Shown in pieces: positions 11,594-22,552 of a DNA stretch of 64,000 nucleotides. The notes beneath the pieces were generated by a model, which saw nothing but the letters and a program-made list of their open reading frames with translations, made no database searches and had not been told where the DNA came from. The stretch is from Cichorium intybus. Lineage: Eukaryota > Streptophyta > Magnoliopsida > Asterales > Asteraceae. The stretch's first letter is position 1, and every line of letters begins with the position of its first letter. The position numbers were made by a program, and so were the translations under genes. The stretch covers positions 65,797,382-65,861,381 of the forward strand of contig CM042016.1 of the NCBI GenBank assembly GCA_023525715.1, written 5' to 3'.

Positions 11594-11657
11594 TAGGTAC
11601 TCACAAGGAGTGTCCCAATACAAATGTACATGGGCCCGGGATTACCCCCACGGGCAT

Positions 11658-12745
11658 TGACACGCCTAGGTCGTCGTGCGGTCAAAAATAAGAGAAACCT
11701 AACACACACTAGCACAGTGGTAGTCAGGGTCGATCCACAGGAGCTACGTGGTCAGATCAGATGACAGATTACCAACTATAGTGTCATGCTATAGTCGGAG
11801 GACTTCAGTTTCCAAACCCTTGCCACTAAAACTCAAAAATCCTAAACTAAACAATCCCAAAACAAGCATAGACTAAGCTAAGTTTCAAACCAAACCTAGT
11901 TACTTTCTGAAATCAGAAGTGCATCTCTAATTCAGAAGTAAACAAAGGCATCCAACAATCCAAACATAAACCAAAACAAGGCATAAACTAAACCAATAAC
12001 TAAGGTCCAATGGGACAGTCACTGGCTAAAGTTCAAACCTAAAAGACTAACCTAATTGGCTACTGAAATCAGGAAGGGAAAACAGTCCAACAAGGTCAAA
12101 TCAAACATCCAATCACAATCCAAACACGCAAAACCAAAATCAACCATCAAAACACCGAAAAACCAAGATTACTTGTAACCAAATGATTCTCATTAACCAA
12201 AACGAATTCCACAGGTACAAACAGTAACCAAACGATTCAAAAACATAAACTAAAGCCTAATATTAGTGGTTGTCACTCCCAAAGATACTAGCTAACAATT
12301 ACTCACTATCTAGCTAAATGAAAATAAATTCTAAAACATGAAAATACCAATTAAGAGGTTGCTGATGCATAATCACGGAGTCAAAGAGTCTTCAGGTCGT
12401 TTTTCCACGAGGTCTTTGCTAGGGTTTTCGGCTGTAAATGGCTATATTTATAGTTGCAATTTTCCCGCAGCCGCGCCGCGTAATTAAGTAAACCGCGGCG
12501 TGCATACTTATCTTCGAAGCCGAGTCGCGCCTTCTCGATTTCTGCGGCGCGTGTACGTATTTTTCTGATTTTATCTTCTTCTCCAAACTTTCTCCAATTT
12601 GCATGCTTTTGGTCCCTGTTTTCATTATTTTCTTCCAAACAAGTACTGGCACGAAAAGTGAGAATACCACGATATATATGATATAATTTCACTAAGAATA
12701 GGGCTCAACAATGACTAAAATATGTAATATCACTAGGCGTTGTCA
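11658..12745 (-). repeat. Athila-like LTR of element B (3' LTR)
   Basis: 1,088 bp; same ends as the LTR of element A (TGACACGCCTAG ... GGCGTTGTCA on the plus strand) and similar throughout. The minus-strand TATA box lies at about 12444-12452 with a CG-rich block at 12468-12555 on its upstream side. Adjacent internal sequence starts with the purine-tract complement CCCCACACTT. Left flank is element D. No 5' LTR exists at the other end of B. Confidence 0.85.
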
Positions 12746-13739
12746 AACACCCCACACTTGTGCCTTGCTTGTCCCCAAGCAAGAGAGTTTTTAATAAATT
12801 CTAACTAAGACTCAAACAATTTTTGACTGTGTTCAGTTTCAAAGCTTATTGCCTCAAGAGTTAGAGTGAAATAGTTCACGAGAACCTAATCAGAATGTTC
12901 TTTGGAATTCATGGCTTTCTAGAGAACCCTTGATTAAAAATTTTCTGTCCACAATGTAGTGTACTTACTCATTCAGATTCTAAAGGCCATTAAGGAATTG
13001 TCCATGACTTTCGATGTTGTCCGTGTAGCGAGCTTTCAGAAATATCATCCCAAACCAGACGATCTTAGGTGGTAAGGTGCATAAGTGCCTCTTCGAGGCC
13101 ACCCTTTTCGGACCTACCGGCTCGAACAACAAAGGCCACAGAATGACATTTCCTTCCTAAATTCCAATCCTAAAACAATCCAATAGTCTAACTCCTAAAA
13201 CTCAACATGTTTGACTAACTAATAGCATGATCACAACTAAATAGTATCTCTTGAAAAATACTAATGCTATCACAATCACAAACCATTCATTTCAAAATTA
13301 CAATTTAGTAAAAATTTTGAAAAAGTTGCTAAAAATTTTAAAATTGGTCTTTTCTGTAAAAATTTCAAAAAACTACTCTTTCGACCATCCACACCCCACA
13401 CTTAAAACCGTACAACGTCCCCGTTGTACATAAAAATATTTTAGAACAAGGGAGGAAGAGTTACCCCTTTGGACGGTAGACTGCTTGCCAAGTACAAATT
13501 CGCATTCTGGAGTTGTGGCGCAACAATGAACACGCCGGTGGTCAAGACAAGTGGAGGGGGCACGGTGACCCCACACTTGTCTGAGACAACTCCTCCCCAA
13601 TTTGGTATAACATGCATAACTCAAAAAAACATAAAAAGCAACATAACAAATAAAATATAAACAAACAAAAGATAGAGATGTGTCATAGATTCAGTACATA
13701 TATCCCAAAAAATATAAAAGAAAAAGAAAAAAAATACAT
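12746..13739 (-). other. Element B 3' untranslated region with purine tracts and hairpin
   Basis: Parallel to 3481-4537 of element A. AAGTGTGGGG tracts (complement) are at about 12751-12760, 13394-13403 and 13569-13578. A perfect inverted repeat GTACAACG-TCCC-CGTTGTAC occupies 13410-13429, next to the middle tract. A short frame at 13373-13624 is shared with A (RSCLRQVWGHRAPS) but has no recognised domain and may simply reflect DNA conservation. Confidence 0.6.
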
Positions 13740-14922
13740 CAACTGCCACCTGGTGGCCTGGAAGATCCAGCCTCATGATCATGGGCTCTGGCTGGGAATG
13801 GTCAGGGGCGCTGACCCTGCTGGGTAGCTAGATCCAGAAGTACCTCCCCGATCCACTCTAGCTGGTCCTCCATCCTGGCAACCCTGGCTGCCAGTCGATG
13901 GATGGCCGCTGAGTCCTCTTGTGGTTGTGGCTATGGAGCTGGCTCTGGTGGTGCCACTGGTCTCCGGCGTCTCCTGCCAGGCTGGGCATATGCTGGCTGT
14001 GGGTCCTGGGGTGCCTCGGTCTCTGCCCTCACGAACTGTCCTAGGCGCTGCTGCTGAATCAGCCCCATGCTCTCCAATGCTCGCGCATAGTGCGAGATGG
14101 AGGTAAAGCGGTCAGGGTGGCGACAGTGCGGGTGGTGAGGATCCGGTAGGATCGGGCCAGGCGGGTGATGAAGTACCCGTAGGCCAGTGGACTGCTGGTG
14201 GAGGCACCCGTCGAGCGGGTGGATAAGGCAACAGCTAGGGCGTAGGGAAGGTGAAGGAACCTGGAGGGGTCGAGGACCAGAAGAATGTCATGTCCCCCCG
14301 GACACCTTTTCGCCCCCCTCCCGCTGCATGATGGAGGTGGAGACGATGCGGTGCATGAGGCGGTGGAGTGGGTCGCGGAGGTGGCTCTCCCAAGAAGTCC
14401 CTGCCTCGTAGAAGATGTTGGACAATGGTGTCCAAATCTCCATATTGGCAGCCCGCTCCGGCTGCCCCTAGATACACGCCTCTAGGAACTGTGCAAAATG
14501 GCGGTGCTGAAGATCCGCCTCCGTGTAAATACCAGTACGCCTCCCAAACTCCCGAAGGCTGCACTCCCTATGCACGCCCCCATCCTGAATCGTATCAATC
14601 TCGCCCGTGGGTCTGTCGCCCTCGGTGTGTACTCAATCGTCGAAAGGAACTCCAGGAGGAGCTCCGTGTACACAACATCCTCATCGGAGGCCATGAGCCT
14701 GTCCTAGCCCCGGCAAGTAAAAGAAGCGTCCTCATGGGTCCAGGTGCGGTGTAGAAACGACTCTATCTCGCTCCAAAGCCCGACATACCCGAGGATGGCC
14801 CTGTCAATAATGGTCGCCTCAAGAACCCGACGACCCGTCAAAGCGTCTCTCCATGACCGGTACTCAACAGAGGCTGCGGGCCCCTCTAGAAACTGGAGAA
14901 AAGCATGGTCTAGTCTGAACAT
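13740..14922 (-). pseudogene. ATHILA ORF-1-like third ORF of element B
   Basis: Second copy of the ORF described for element A. It starts at ATG 14922-14920, just after a TGCAG acceptor (MFRLDHAFLQF). The N-terminal frame is open to about 14590, then frameshifts and stops appear. The core motifs are recognisable across frames: DPLHRLMHRIVSTSI, PSRFLHLPYALAVALS, GYFITRLARSY. The C-terminal tail matches A but with a single copy of the 30-bp unit. Function unknown; membership of the ATHILA ORF-1 family is by resemblance. Confidence 0.7.
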
Positions 14923-14925
14923 GAT

Positions 14926-15349
14926 CTGCACAAACGAATTTTTTTTGCAAAATAAGTCCCTTTCTTCTCCACCGCACCGCGGCGCGGCCCAAGAGCAAGG
15001 GCGCTGCGCGGCGAGCGGTTGTTTCCAAAAATCCTACCCAAATCGAGTTTTAACCTGTTTAAACTCAATCCAAAATACACCACAAAGGCAGCCTAAGTGC
15101 CGACTAACTCATCTAGGGGCTCTATTTGGCGAAATAAACACCCTATGAGTCAGCATTGGCGATTTCTAAGTTTTGAACTTTTTGAATAATTCACTCAAAT
15201 TAACTACCTAATCACTAGTTTAAACGAGTAATAGCTAGTTAGAATGACGTACCGTAGTAGTGGGAAGGAAATGAGCACGAAAAAACGCGAGAAATTTTTG
15301 TTGATTAGAGCTCCGAGTCGTGGTGTGTGTGAATAGTGTCGCGGCTTAC
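14926..15349 (-). other. Predicted intron upstream of ATHILA ORF-1-like frame (B)
   Basis: Minus strand: donor AAG|GTAAGCC with GT at 15349, directly behind a TATA-like CTATATTAAGG; acceptor TTTGTGCAG|ATCATG ending at 14926, three bases before the ORF start. Length about 424 nt. Element A has the same donor and a one-base-decayed acceptor. Spliced subgenomic transcripts for the third ORF are known for some Athila-lineage elements; here it is a prediction. Confidence 0.45.
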
Positions 15350-15673
15350 CTTAATATAGAAGAAAACCGACCGATCGATTCCCACGGCGTGCAAATGCAA
15401 AACCCGCGGCGCGCGTGTCACCAAATCAACCCCTGCGCATCGGGTTGGTTTACGATCCCGCGTCGCGCAATTGTGATTACCGCGGCGGGGTCATTAAAAA
15501 TTCCAAAACTTCACACGACCCCACACTTGCCTTGGACCACTGGTACCTGCAATTAATGATAAGATTTTTCCTAATTATTTCTAAGAAATACAGAACCTAA
15601 CCTATGACACGATGGGTTGCCTCCCAACTAGCGCTATGTTTAACGTCTTTAGCCAGACGTAGAACTCCTATTC
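15350..15673 (-). other. Element B spacer with conserved Athila junction motif
   Basis: CG-rich motifs at about 15390-15490, a fourth purine tract (complement 15519-15528) and the conserved junction block at 15600-15660 (GACGTTAAAC ... GGGAGGCAACCC in element orientation). No gene. Confidence 0.55.
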
Positions 15674-16768
15674 CTATTCTTCCTCTCCTTGGACTTCTGA
15701 TGACATTTGCTTGAATCCTGGTATGAAATTATGGGCCATCATCGACATTAAGGATGTGAGTTGGGTCATCCTATAGCTTACTCCACTAATCCATTGCTGT
15801 TGTGATTCCAGAAGCTTGAAGACTTTTGCTTCCCTTTCTTTTGATTCTTTCTCATATTGTTGATGTCTCGCTTCTAGCATCTCAATCATATCCAGCAACT
15901 ACTCCTTTTCAATAGTGGCCAATGGATGATCCTTTGTTCCTTTTAAAATCTCTTCCTTTCCTCCTTCCCCTGTTCGCTTCCATACTTTTCCTTTGTTCCT
16001 AATCCCATGCTCCATTAACACACTTTTGTCCAGTTGCTTGTCACCGTTCTCTGAAGGTAAGGATACAAGATTTTCGAACACATTCAGCCTTCTTTTTTGC
16101 GTCCCAAAGGTGATGTCCACATCCCCCGTCTTGCAGTCAATCACCGCGCCAGCCGTAGCTAAAAATGGGAATCCTAAAATAAGTGCAGGCGCGTCATCCA
16201 AACTTTCATACTCCATGACTAGGAAATCTACATGATAGAAGAAATCTCCAACCTTGACTATGACATTAGTCAATTTTCCTCGGGATACCTTTGTTGACTG
16301 GTCAGCCAGCTGCAGTATAACTTTTGCTGGTTCTAGTTCTTCATTCTTGTACTTGTCATATAAGTACCCCGATAGCACATTTACACTTGCTCCCAAGTCT
16401 AGCAAAGTGTTTCGAATGACCACATCTCCTACAGTAGTGGTGATCAATGGTGATCCAGGATCCTTCTCTTTTTTGGGCAGTGTTCCCAACAGTGCCTCAC
16501 TGGCCTTGATAGTCAATCTAACAGTGTCTGGTGTGGGAATCTTACTTTTTCCATTTCTATCACACATCTCTTGAAGAATTCTTGTATCCTCAGGAGCATC
16601 CTTATGTTCATCCCACAGAGGTTGGTTTATCAATGGCCCTATTGGTTTGGGTGCTTCCTGTTTCTTCTTCCCTTCCTTATCTTTCTTTTTCTGCTTGATT
16701 CCTGCTATTACTGGACTGCTTTTCTTCCTGGACCTCCGTGCCCACCTCTGGTTGAGTTCCCTCCTCAA
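15674..16768 (-). pseudogene. Retropepsin (protease) region of element B
   Basis: Retroviral-type aspartic protease domain. LLDLGASVNVLSGYLYDKY has the catalytic Asp in the DLGAS form usual for Athila elements, and ALILGFPFLATAGAVID provides the ILG flap/loop region. A TAG at 15899-15901 interrupts the frame, after which it continues for about 74 codons (15674-15898) as a Glu/Lys-rich probable coiled coil. The frame then ends 20 bp before the junction block. Reverse transcriptase, RNase H and integrase, expected here, are absent. The link to gag upstream involves frame changes near 16720 and 17115. Confidence 0.8.
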
Positions 16769-18745
16769 CAGGAATTTTCTTTTCCTTTATTCCTTCCTTA
16801 CCTTCTCCTTTATCCTCCACTTTCTCCTGGACTTTTTCTTCTTCCTTAAGCTCTGCCTCACTTCCTGAATCCAATAAGTCCTTTAAAGTAACCTTTCTCC
16901 ATTCAGCCTCGACATTATTAACGTGCTCCTTCCCAGCTCGCTGATTATGGGTTGGATTAACCTCCGTAGCACTTGGCAACTTTCCATTGTCCCTTTTTCG
17001 CTGATCTTCGGTCATTTGTCCAATTTGCATTTCCATGTTTGCGATAGCTTTTGCATTGGCCTGGGACTGCTGCTGAGTAGCACTGAACATTTCATACATT
17101 TTTGCCACTAAGTCTTCTTGAGTTCCTGGGGCATTGTTGACAGCAGTGTTGGGCCCCTATTATTATTACTGCCACTCCCACTTGCATTTCCATTGTTGTT
17201 TGTGGGGTGGTATAACCTAGGCTGATTAGACGATTGACCTTGGTGATTATTTTGCCTCTGGTTGTTGAAGTTCTGCTGCTGCCCTTGGTTATATGGTCTG
17301 TAGGGTCGTCCATTGTTGTACTGACCTTGACCCTGGCCATAAACTTGGTTTACCTCCTGAACTTTTGGTCCTCCTTGACCTCCTTGTAATTGACCTTGAG
17401 GTCCATTTTGCAGCGTTGACATGAGCCTCTCAAACTTCTTATTTAATTCACTTATCTCCTTTTTTACCTCCTTCTTCCAATCAGCATCAGCTCCCACTGC
17501 TGCTGCTGTACCTATAGTCTTTCTCGTAGAAAAATTTGCTTTGGAGCCATTGCTTAACTGCTCCAAGAACTGCCAAGCCTCTTCTGGATCTTGCCACATA
17601 AATGTCCTGCTTGATGAGGCATTTATCATAGCTTGATGTGTTTCACTGACTCCTTCGAAGAACAACTTCACTAACTGCCATTTGGGAATCTCATGTTGCG
17701 GGCTGGATCGCAATAACTCCTTCAACTGATCAAATGCTTCATGGAAAGCTTCTCCTGGTTTTTGCTGGAAGTCTTGAATAACCCTCCTGATCTCCGTTGT
17801 CTTGCTTGCCGGATATAATTCTTGTACGAACTTGGCCTTGAGCTGGTCCCACGTGGTGATGCTGTTTGATGGTAAAGACGTAAACCAATATTTGGCTTTG
17901 TCTTTAAGAGTGAATGTGAATAACCTAAGCCTAAAGATGTTCCTATTAACATTCCTAGGGGTATTAGCATTGGCAATCGCTATAAATTCATATAAATGAT
18001 TGTACAGGTCATCCTGCTTATACCCCCTAAACTCCAGTAATATCCCTAACAACTGAGGCCTTATTTCTACTTGAGATTCAATATTATCAGGAATGTAAAT
18101 TGGCGATGAGTCATCATATTCCCGTGGCTGGAAATGTGATGCAACCTATTGCCTTCTCGGTTGTGCAAAATATAAAGGTTGGGCAGGATTACCGTAAGGG
18201 TGATGACCATTATATTCCTGCTAACCTTGTGGTGGTTGATACTGCGGTGCTCTTTTTAGAGGTCCTCGACCTCGGTTCCTGGGTTGCTATGGTTCTGGTG
18301 GAACCCATCCTTCATCTTCCTCATCATATCTCTCCTCTTCCTCTGGATACTGGTACTGTTGCTGAAGAGGTGGCTGGTATTGTTGTGGTTGTGTAGGTTG
18401 GAATGTGGGTTGAGGTTTAAATAGAACTGGTTGTGGTTGAGAAAATGGTTGAGAAGTTGGTGTCTGCTATCTAGAGACTGGGGTGCTATCACGGGTCGGC
18501 TCTCCCCAAGACATTGCAGATGTGAATGGATTGGTGGATTGTGGTTGTGATACTGGTGGAAATGGTGGAATCGATGGCGGAGTGCATGATGGTATGGGTA
18601 CAAGGGCTGAAACTGCACTGCCAGAAGCACTCGTGCTCCCGAATTGAAACTACGAAACCGGGGGAATAAAATACATCCCCGTTGCCTCACCTGATGGTTC
18701 CTGGGCAACACTTACTGCACTACTACTGACATGACTAAAACTCAT
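16769..18745 (-). pseudogene. Athila-like Gag of element B
   Basis: Gag with the retrotransposon Gag core at 17500-18050: YLYEFIAIANANTPR-like start, RLRLFTFTLKDKAKYWFTSLP, TTWDQLKAKFVQELYP, FHEAFDQLKELLRSSP. A Gln/Asn/Gly-rich linker follows, then GKLPSATEVNP, typical of this lineage. The frame opens at ATG 18745-18743 with a Pro/Gln-rich N-terminal region and carries five TAG stops before 18052; several stand where a CAG Gln codon is expected. A frameshift near 17115 leads into 16677-17108. No leader, PBS or 5' LTR precedes the ATG: D sequence starts within 3 bases of it. Confidence 0.8.
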
Positions 18746-18747
18746 TG

Positions 18748-19056
18748 TATTCGTAGGCCTCTCGATGATTTTGAAGTTGACTAAAGTGCTGGCCAGCCTG
18801 GACTAAATTGATGAGTTCAATTAGAGGTTCTAAAGTCATAAGCAGAATCGGAAATCGGGAAATAGAGTATCGGACAGAGATTGATCTCAATCCATGTCTC
18901 TTGTCTGAAAATATATTGTTGGACGAAGGATCATATGATCACTTATCTATGGACAAAACTGACTAGGTCAGAGTTCGACAGCAGTTTCTAGGAAGCTGCA
19001 CGTTGTTTATTAATCATAAGATGAATTAAAGTCATAGACTTATCCAAGTGGGAGAC
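18748..19056 (+). other. Element D 3' internal end and polypurine tract
   Basis: Similar to 62700-63009, the 3' untranslated end of G (shared GTAGGCCTCTCG, ATCCATGTCTC, GACTAGGTCAGAGTTCG). Ends in the polypurine tract AAGTGGGAGAC at 19046-19056, immediately before the LTR. Confidence 0.75.
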
Positions 19057-19369
19057 TGTTGGATTAGGTGTCTAAGCCATGACTTTATATTTGTATTTAT
19101 CATATTAAATGAAGCAAAGTCCATTTGGGTTGTCCGCATAGCAGGAGAATTGATGTAGAAGTCAGTAGAGAGAGAAATGTTGATTTATTAATTGTTTAAT
19201 AAATCAATAGAAATAAATAAATACTTTATTAATATATTTAAGTGTTAATATATTAATTAGAAACTATAATAATTAATTAGAAATTAATCTAGAACTAATT
19301 GGATTTAAATTACAGATTAATTTAATTAATTAAAAGTATAGGGACTAGTTTGTATTTATTCAATAGTTG

Positions 19370-21078
19370 TGTTGAAAAAACTTTGACGGTCCATGGATTA
19401 ACGTTTAAATTATGTCAATTATATTTGGGGAGATGGGAAAGGGATTTAAAAAGAAACTAAAAATAAAGCACAAAAATAATTAAACTAGACAAAAATTAAA
19501 TAGACAGAAAGCAGTAAATAAAATAAATGTTAGAAGTTAGAAGTTAGATGTAATAAACGCCATTATCAACGATAAAGGGTTTTTTACAATAAATAAAAAG
19601 TTAGACGTTAGATGTAATAAACACCATTATCAACGATAAAGGGTTTTTACAATAAATAAAAAGTTAGAAATTAGTAATGTCTTGGTTAAATATAGTCCAC
19701 ATTTGTTTTCCTTGTCACGGTTTAATTTGGAGGTCTTGGAATTTTAGTATAACGGCACAAATAAATTTAGTCGAAATAATAACGAAAAAGTGATCGTTAA
19801 ATAAATAGCACAAGAAGTTAATCATTCATTTTATATTTAAACATTCGAAATATTTAAAATGAAATTGAAATGAAAATTTCAAAAGAACTTATCGACAACG
19901 GAAGAAGATGGTGTTTTTCTTGAAGCGTCGATTCTTGTTCTTTGCGGCAAGATGAGGTTTGATGGTTTTTTGGTGTTAGGTGTAATGGGTTTTTGGTGTT
20001 GGATATTTGGTATATGTTTTGGTAGGTTTTTTGGTGTAAGATGGTTTTGGTATGTATTGGTGTAGAAAATGGTGTAGAATGGTGTAGAATTGTATGTAAT
20101 GGTGTGTTTGAAATGAGAAGTTTGGGTTGGTATTTATAGTGAAAAATGGATGAATTAAATAACAAAAGATGTGATGTAAAGCAAGGAATATTAATCTTTT
20201 CAGATTAGATCTAAGATCTAAATCAAAAGAAATGAAAAGAATTAATTTTGTGGAAGATTTGGTTGGAAAAAGTTGGAAAAATTGGTTAAAAATTGGAAAA
20301 GTTGGAATATTTTCGTGTTCTTGGCTGAAAAGTTGGTTTTTGGGTGATTTTTGATAGTTTTCGGAAGTTTAGGGGCTGAAATGTAAGTATTTCCATCCAG
20401 AAACACGCGGGTCGTCGGTTCGGGTCGGTGGGTCGGTATTCCGGGTCGAGGCGCGGGTTTCTTGTGAGCGTAAATGGAGCTGGGGCGTGGGCGGGTTCGG
20501 ATCCGGATCTGGTACGCTGGATCTTGGGCTTGTGCTGATTTGTTGGGCTGCAACAGGTGGGCCGATCAGACTTGGGCCGGACAAAGTGAGCTGGGCCGAT
20601 GCTGTTGGGCTGCTGCTGATTTATTTTTCCTTAATTTTCTTATAACTTTTAAATCATTTTAAATCCGAATTAAATTCAAATAAATTAGGAAAAATTATTT
20701 TTAATTTATAAAATTAATTAAGTCTAATAAAATAAATTATTTAAAAATTATATTTCCAAAAATTCATTTTAAATAGATTTAATTTAATTTTCTTTTATAT
20801 TTTTCTTTGTTTTGGCTTTAAAACTCATTTTCTAATTAAATTGCATCTTTTATTAAAATCAATTATTTATAAAATAATTAAAACAATTATTCCTCAATAA
20901 TTAAGTTTAATAAATGATAAATTTAACTCCAATCTTTTTTGTTTAAAAAATATTTTCTCATTTTCTCATTCAATCTCGAATCTACGCAACCTGAAATAAA
21001 CTGATAATATTTGTTAGGTAATAAATAAACAGTTTATCTTATTTCAGTGATGTTCACATACAAAAATATTTTCCAAGA
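19370..21078 (-). repeat. Element E 3' LTR
   Basis: 1,709 bp; the end (20690-21078) is repeated at 24626-25014. Minus-strand TATA box CTATAAATACC near 20132-20142. A GC-rich GGGTCGG/GGCGCGGG stretch lies upstream of it (20400-20600). A tandem pair of a 64-bp unit occurs at 19543-19670. The rest is very AT-rich. Confidence 0.85.
19543..19670. repeat. 64-bp tandem duplication in E LTR
   Basis: Two copies of a unit starting GTTAGATGTAATAAAC at 19543 and 19607, differing at one or two positions. Confidence 0.85.
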
Positions 21079-22552
21079 ATTTCCCCCTATGTGATCATTA
21101 CTGAAATAAAAAGGTTAGATTGAAAATTATTGAAAATTGGATAAGACATTTATAAAACCATATCACTTGTTTTGAAAAAGTGTGACTAGATTTTACTTAT
21201 GTTTTGAAAAATATTTGTCAAGAATATTTGTTTCCGAATCAAGGTTTCATGTTCGATTATCAAAGGGTTTTTGTAGATGCATTTTCATAATATTCCTTAG
21301 GATTTTATAGCATTTATAAAGACGACAAGTGATCTTAATAGGTCGATTCAGATGAACGCTCATAGATATAGCTCACACTTGACTGAGGTGTTTATTTGTT
21401 CTGGGTGCAGAACTGGTGTATAATCACTAAAGATGAGTGATATCTCTCAGTTTGAAGGTGTTGACTTATGCTTAATGTGGATTTGTACCTATATACTTTA
21501 GTCACTTGGTCTTCATATTAGATAATCAATCACATAAGACTGGTTTCGGCATTACTCAGAGGGTTTCTTCATTCATGCCATTTATGTTCACTCTCTCTCC
21601 GTCGGGAAATACATGTAGAGGGGTTTAGAAATTTTCATAGTGCAGTTTGCAACTAAGAATATTCAATTATGAAGGCTACAGTATCCCGGTAAATCTTCGG
21701 TTTTGAACAGCTATATTTGATAAAGCTTTTGAGAATTCGTTGTTTTGAGAGGTGTCTGTCTTGATGGATTGTTTTTGTAAATCTTCTTTTTCTTTATTTT
21801 TTTCTTGATTTGTGCGAATACACCTTGTGTAAAAGATATCTGATGTGGTTACCAATTGTGATTTGTTGACAGCATTTGTTGGATATGACTTTGTCGTTTC
21901 TTCATTTGTCAGATTCGTTATGCCAGATGATCAGTCTTTTCTTTGAAGTGGTTTGATTGAGGATAGGGATAGGTGATATAATAGACAGTTTGTCTAATAT
22001 ATAAGAAAATGAAAGTATCGTCCCTGGTCATTTTGATATCTAAGCAAAAATGAGACTAGCATCACGGTATAAGAGTATAAATCCTATAAGTCATAATGAA
22101 AACACCTTTGCTCACAGAAATGAATTCCACTTAGCAGTTAAGGACGAGGCACAATTTCTCACATGGGTTTGGTTTTCATCTGAATCTCCTGATCTTATGT
22201 CCCTTTACAGATAAAATCGTTATAATTGAAATAAATTCAAAGGGAATAGGAGAATGTACATAACAAAAATGTTTGAAATTTGAACCTTCTCTTTAATTAA
22301 GAATCAATATAACTGAGAACATTCATCGAGCATAAGTATCTGAAGATTTAGTCAAGAAGATGTTAATCACATGGTTCTATAAAAGCTTATTTTGACAAGT
22401 CTTTTATTGTATTTTTGAAGATTTGTTTTTCTGAATGTTTTTGGAAATTTTGGTTATTTGAATGTTTTTGGAAAATTTTGGTTATTTGAATGTTTTTGGA
22501 AAATTTTGTTTATGAAATTAAACACTCTTTTGTACAAACAAAAAGTAAGAGA
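21079..22552 (-). other. Element E 3' untranslated region
   Basis: About 1.5 kb with no supported ORF between the RNase H stop and the LTR. Holds a triple 27-28-bp tandem repeat (GAATGTTTTTGGAAA...) at about 22433-22520 and the polypurine tract CATAGGGGGAA next to the LTR. Confidence 0.7.

Larger units (their letters stand above)
10015..11657 (+). other. Non-coding internal region of element D
   Basis: About 1.6 kb without a supported ORF. It holds the tandem repeat at 10280-10540 and the hairpin at 11560-11593. It ends at the insertion of Athila-like element B. The sequence resumes right of B at about 18748, where similarity to the 3' internal end of G begins (GTAGGCCTCTCG). Confidence 0.5.

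Noticed and set aside
18256..18711. 151-codon minus-strand ORF rich in His/Asn
   Set aside because: It is the wrong frame of the Gln/Pro-rich Gag N-terminus of B; the frame joined to the Gag core is another one.
19854..20553. ORFs of about 103 codons inside the LTR of E
   Set aside because: They lie in LTR sequence and have no domain; chance frames.
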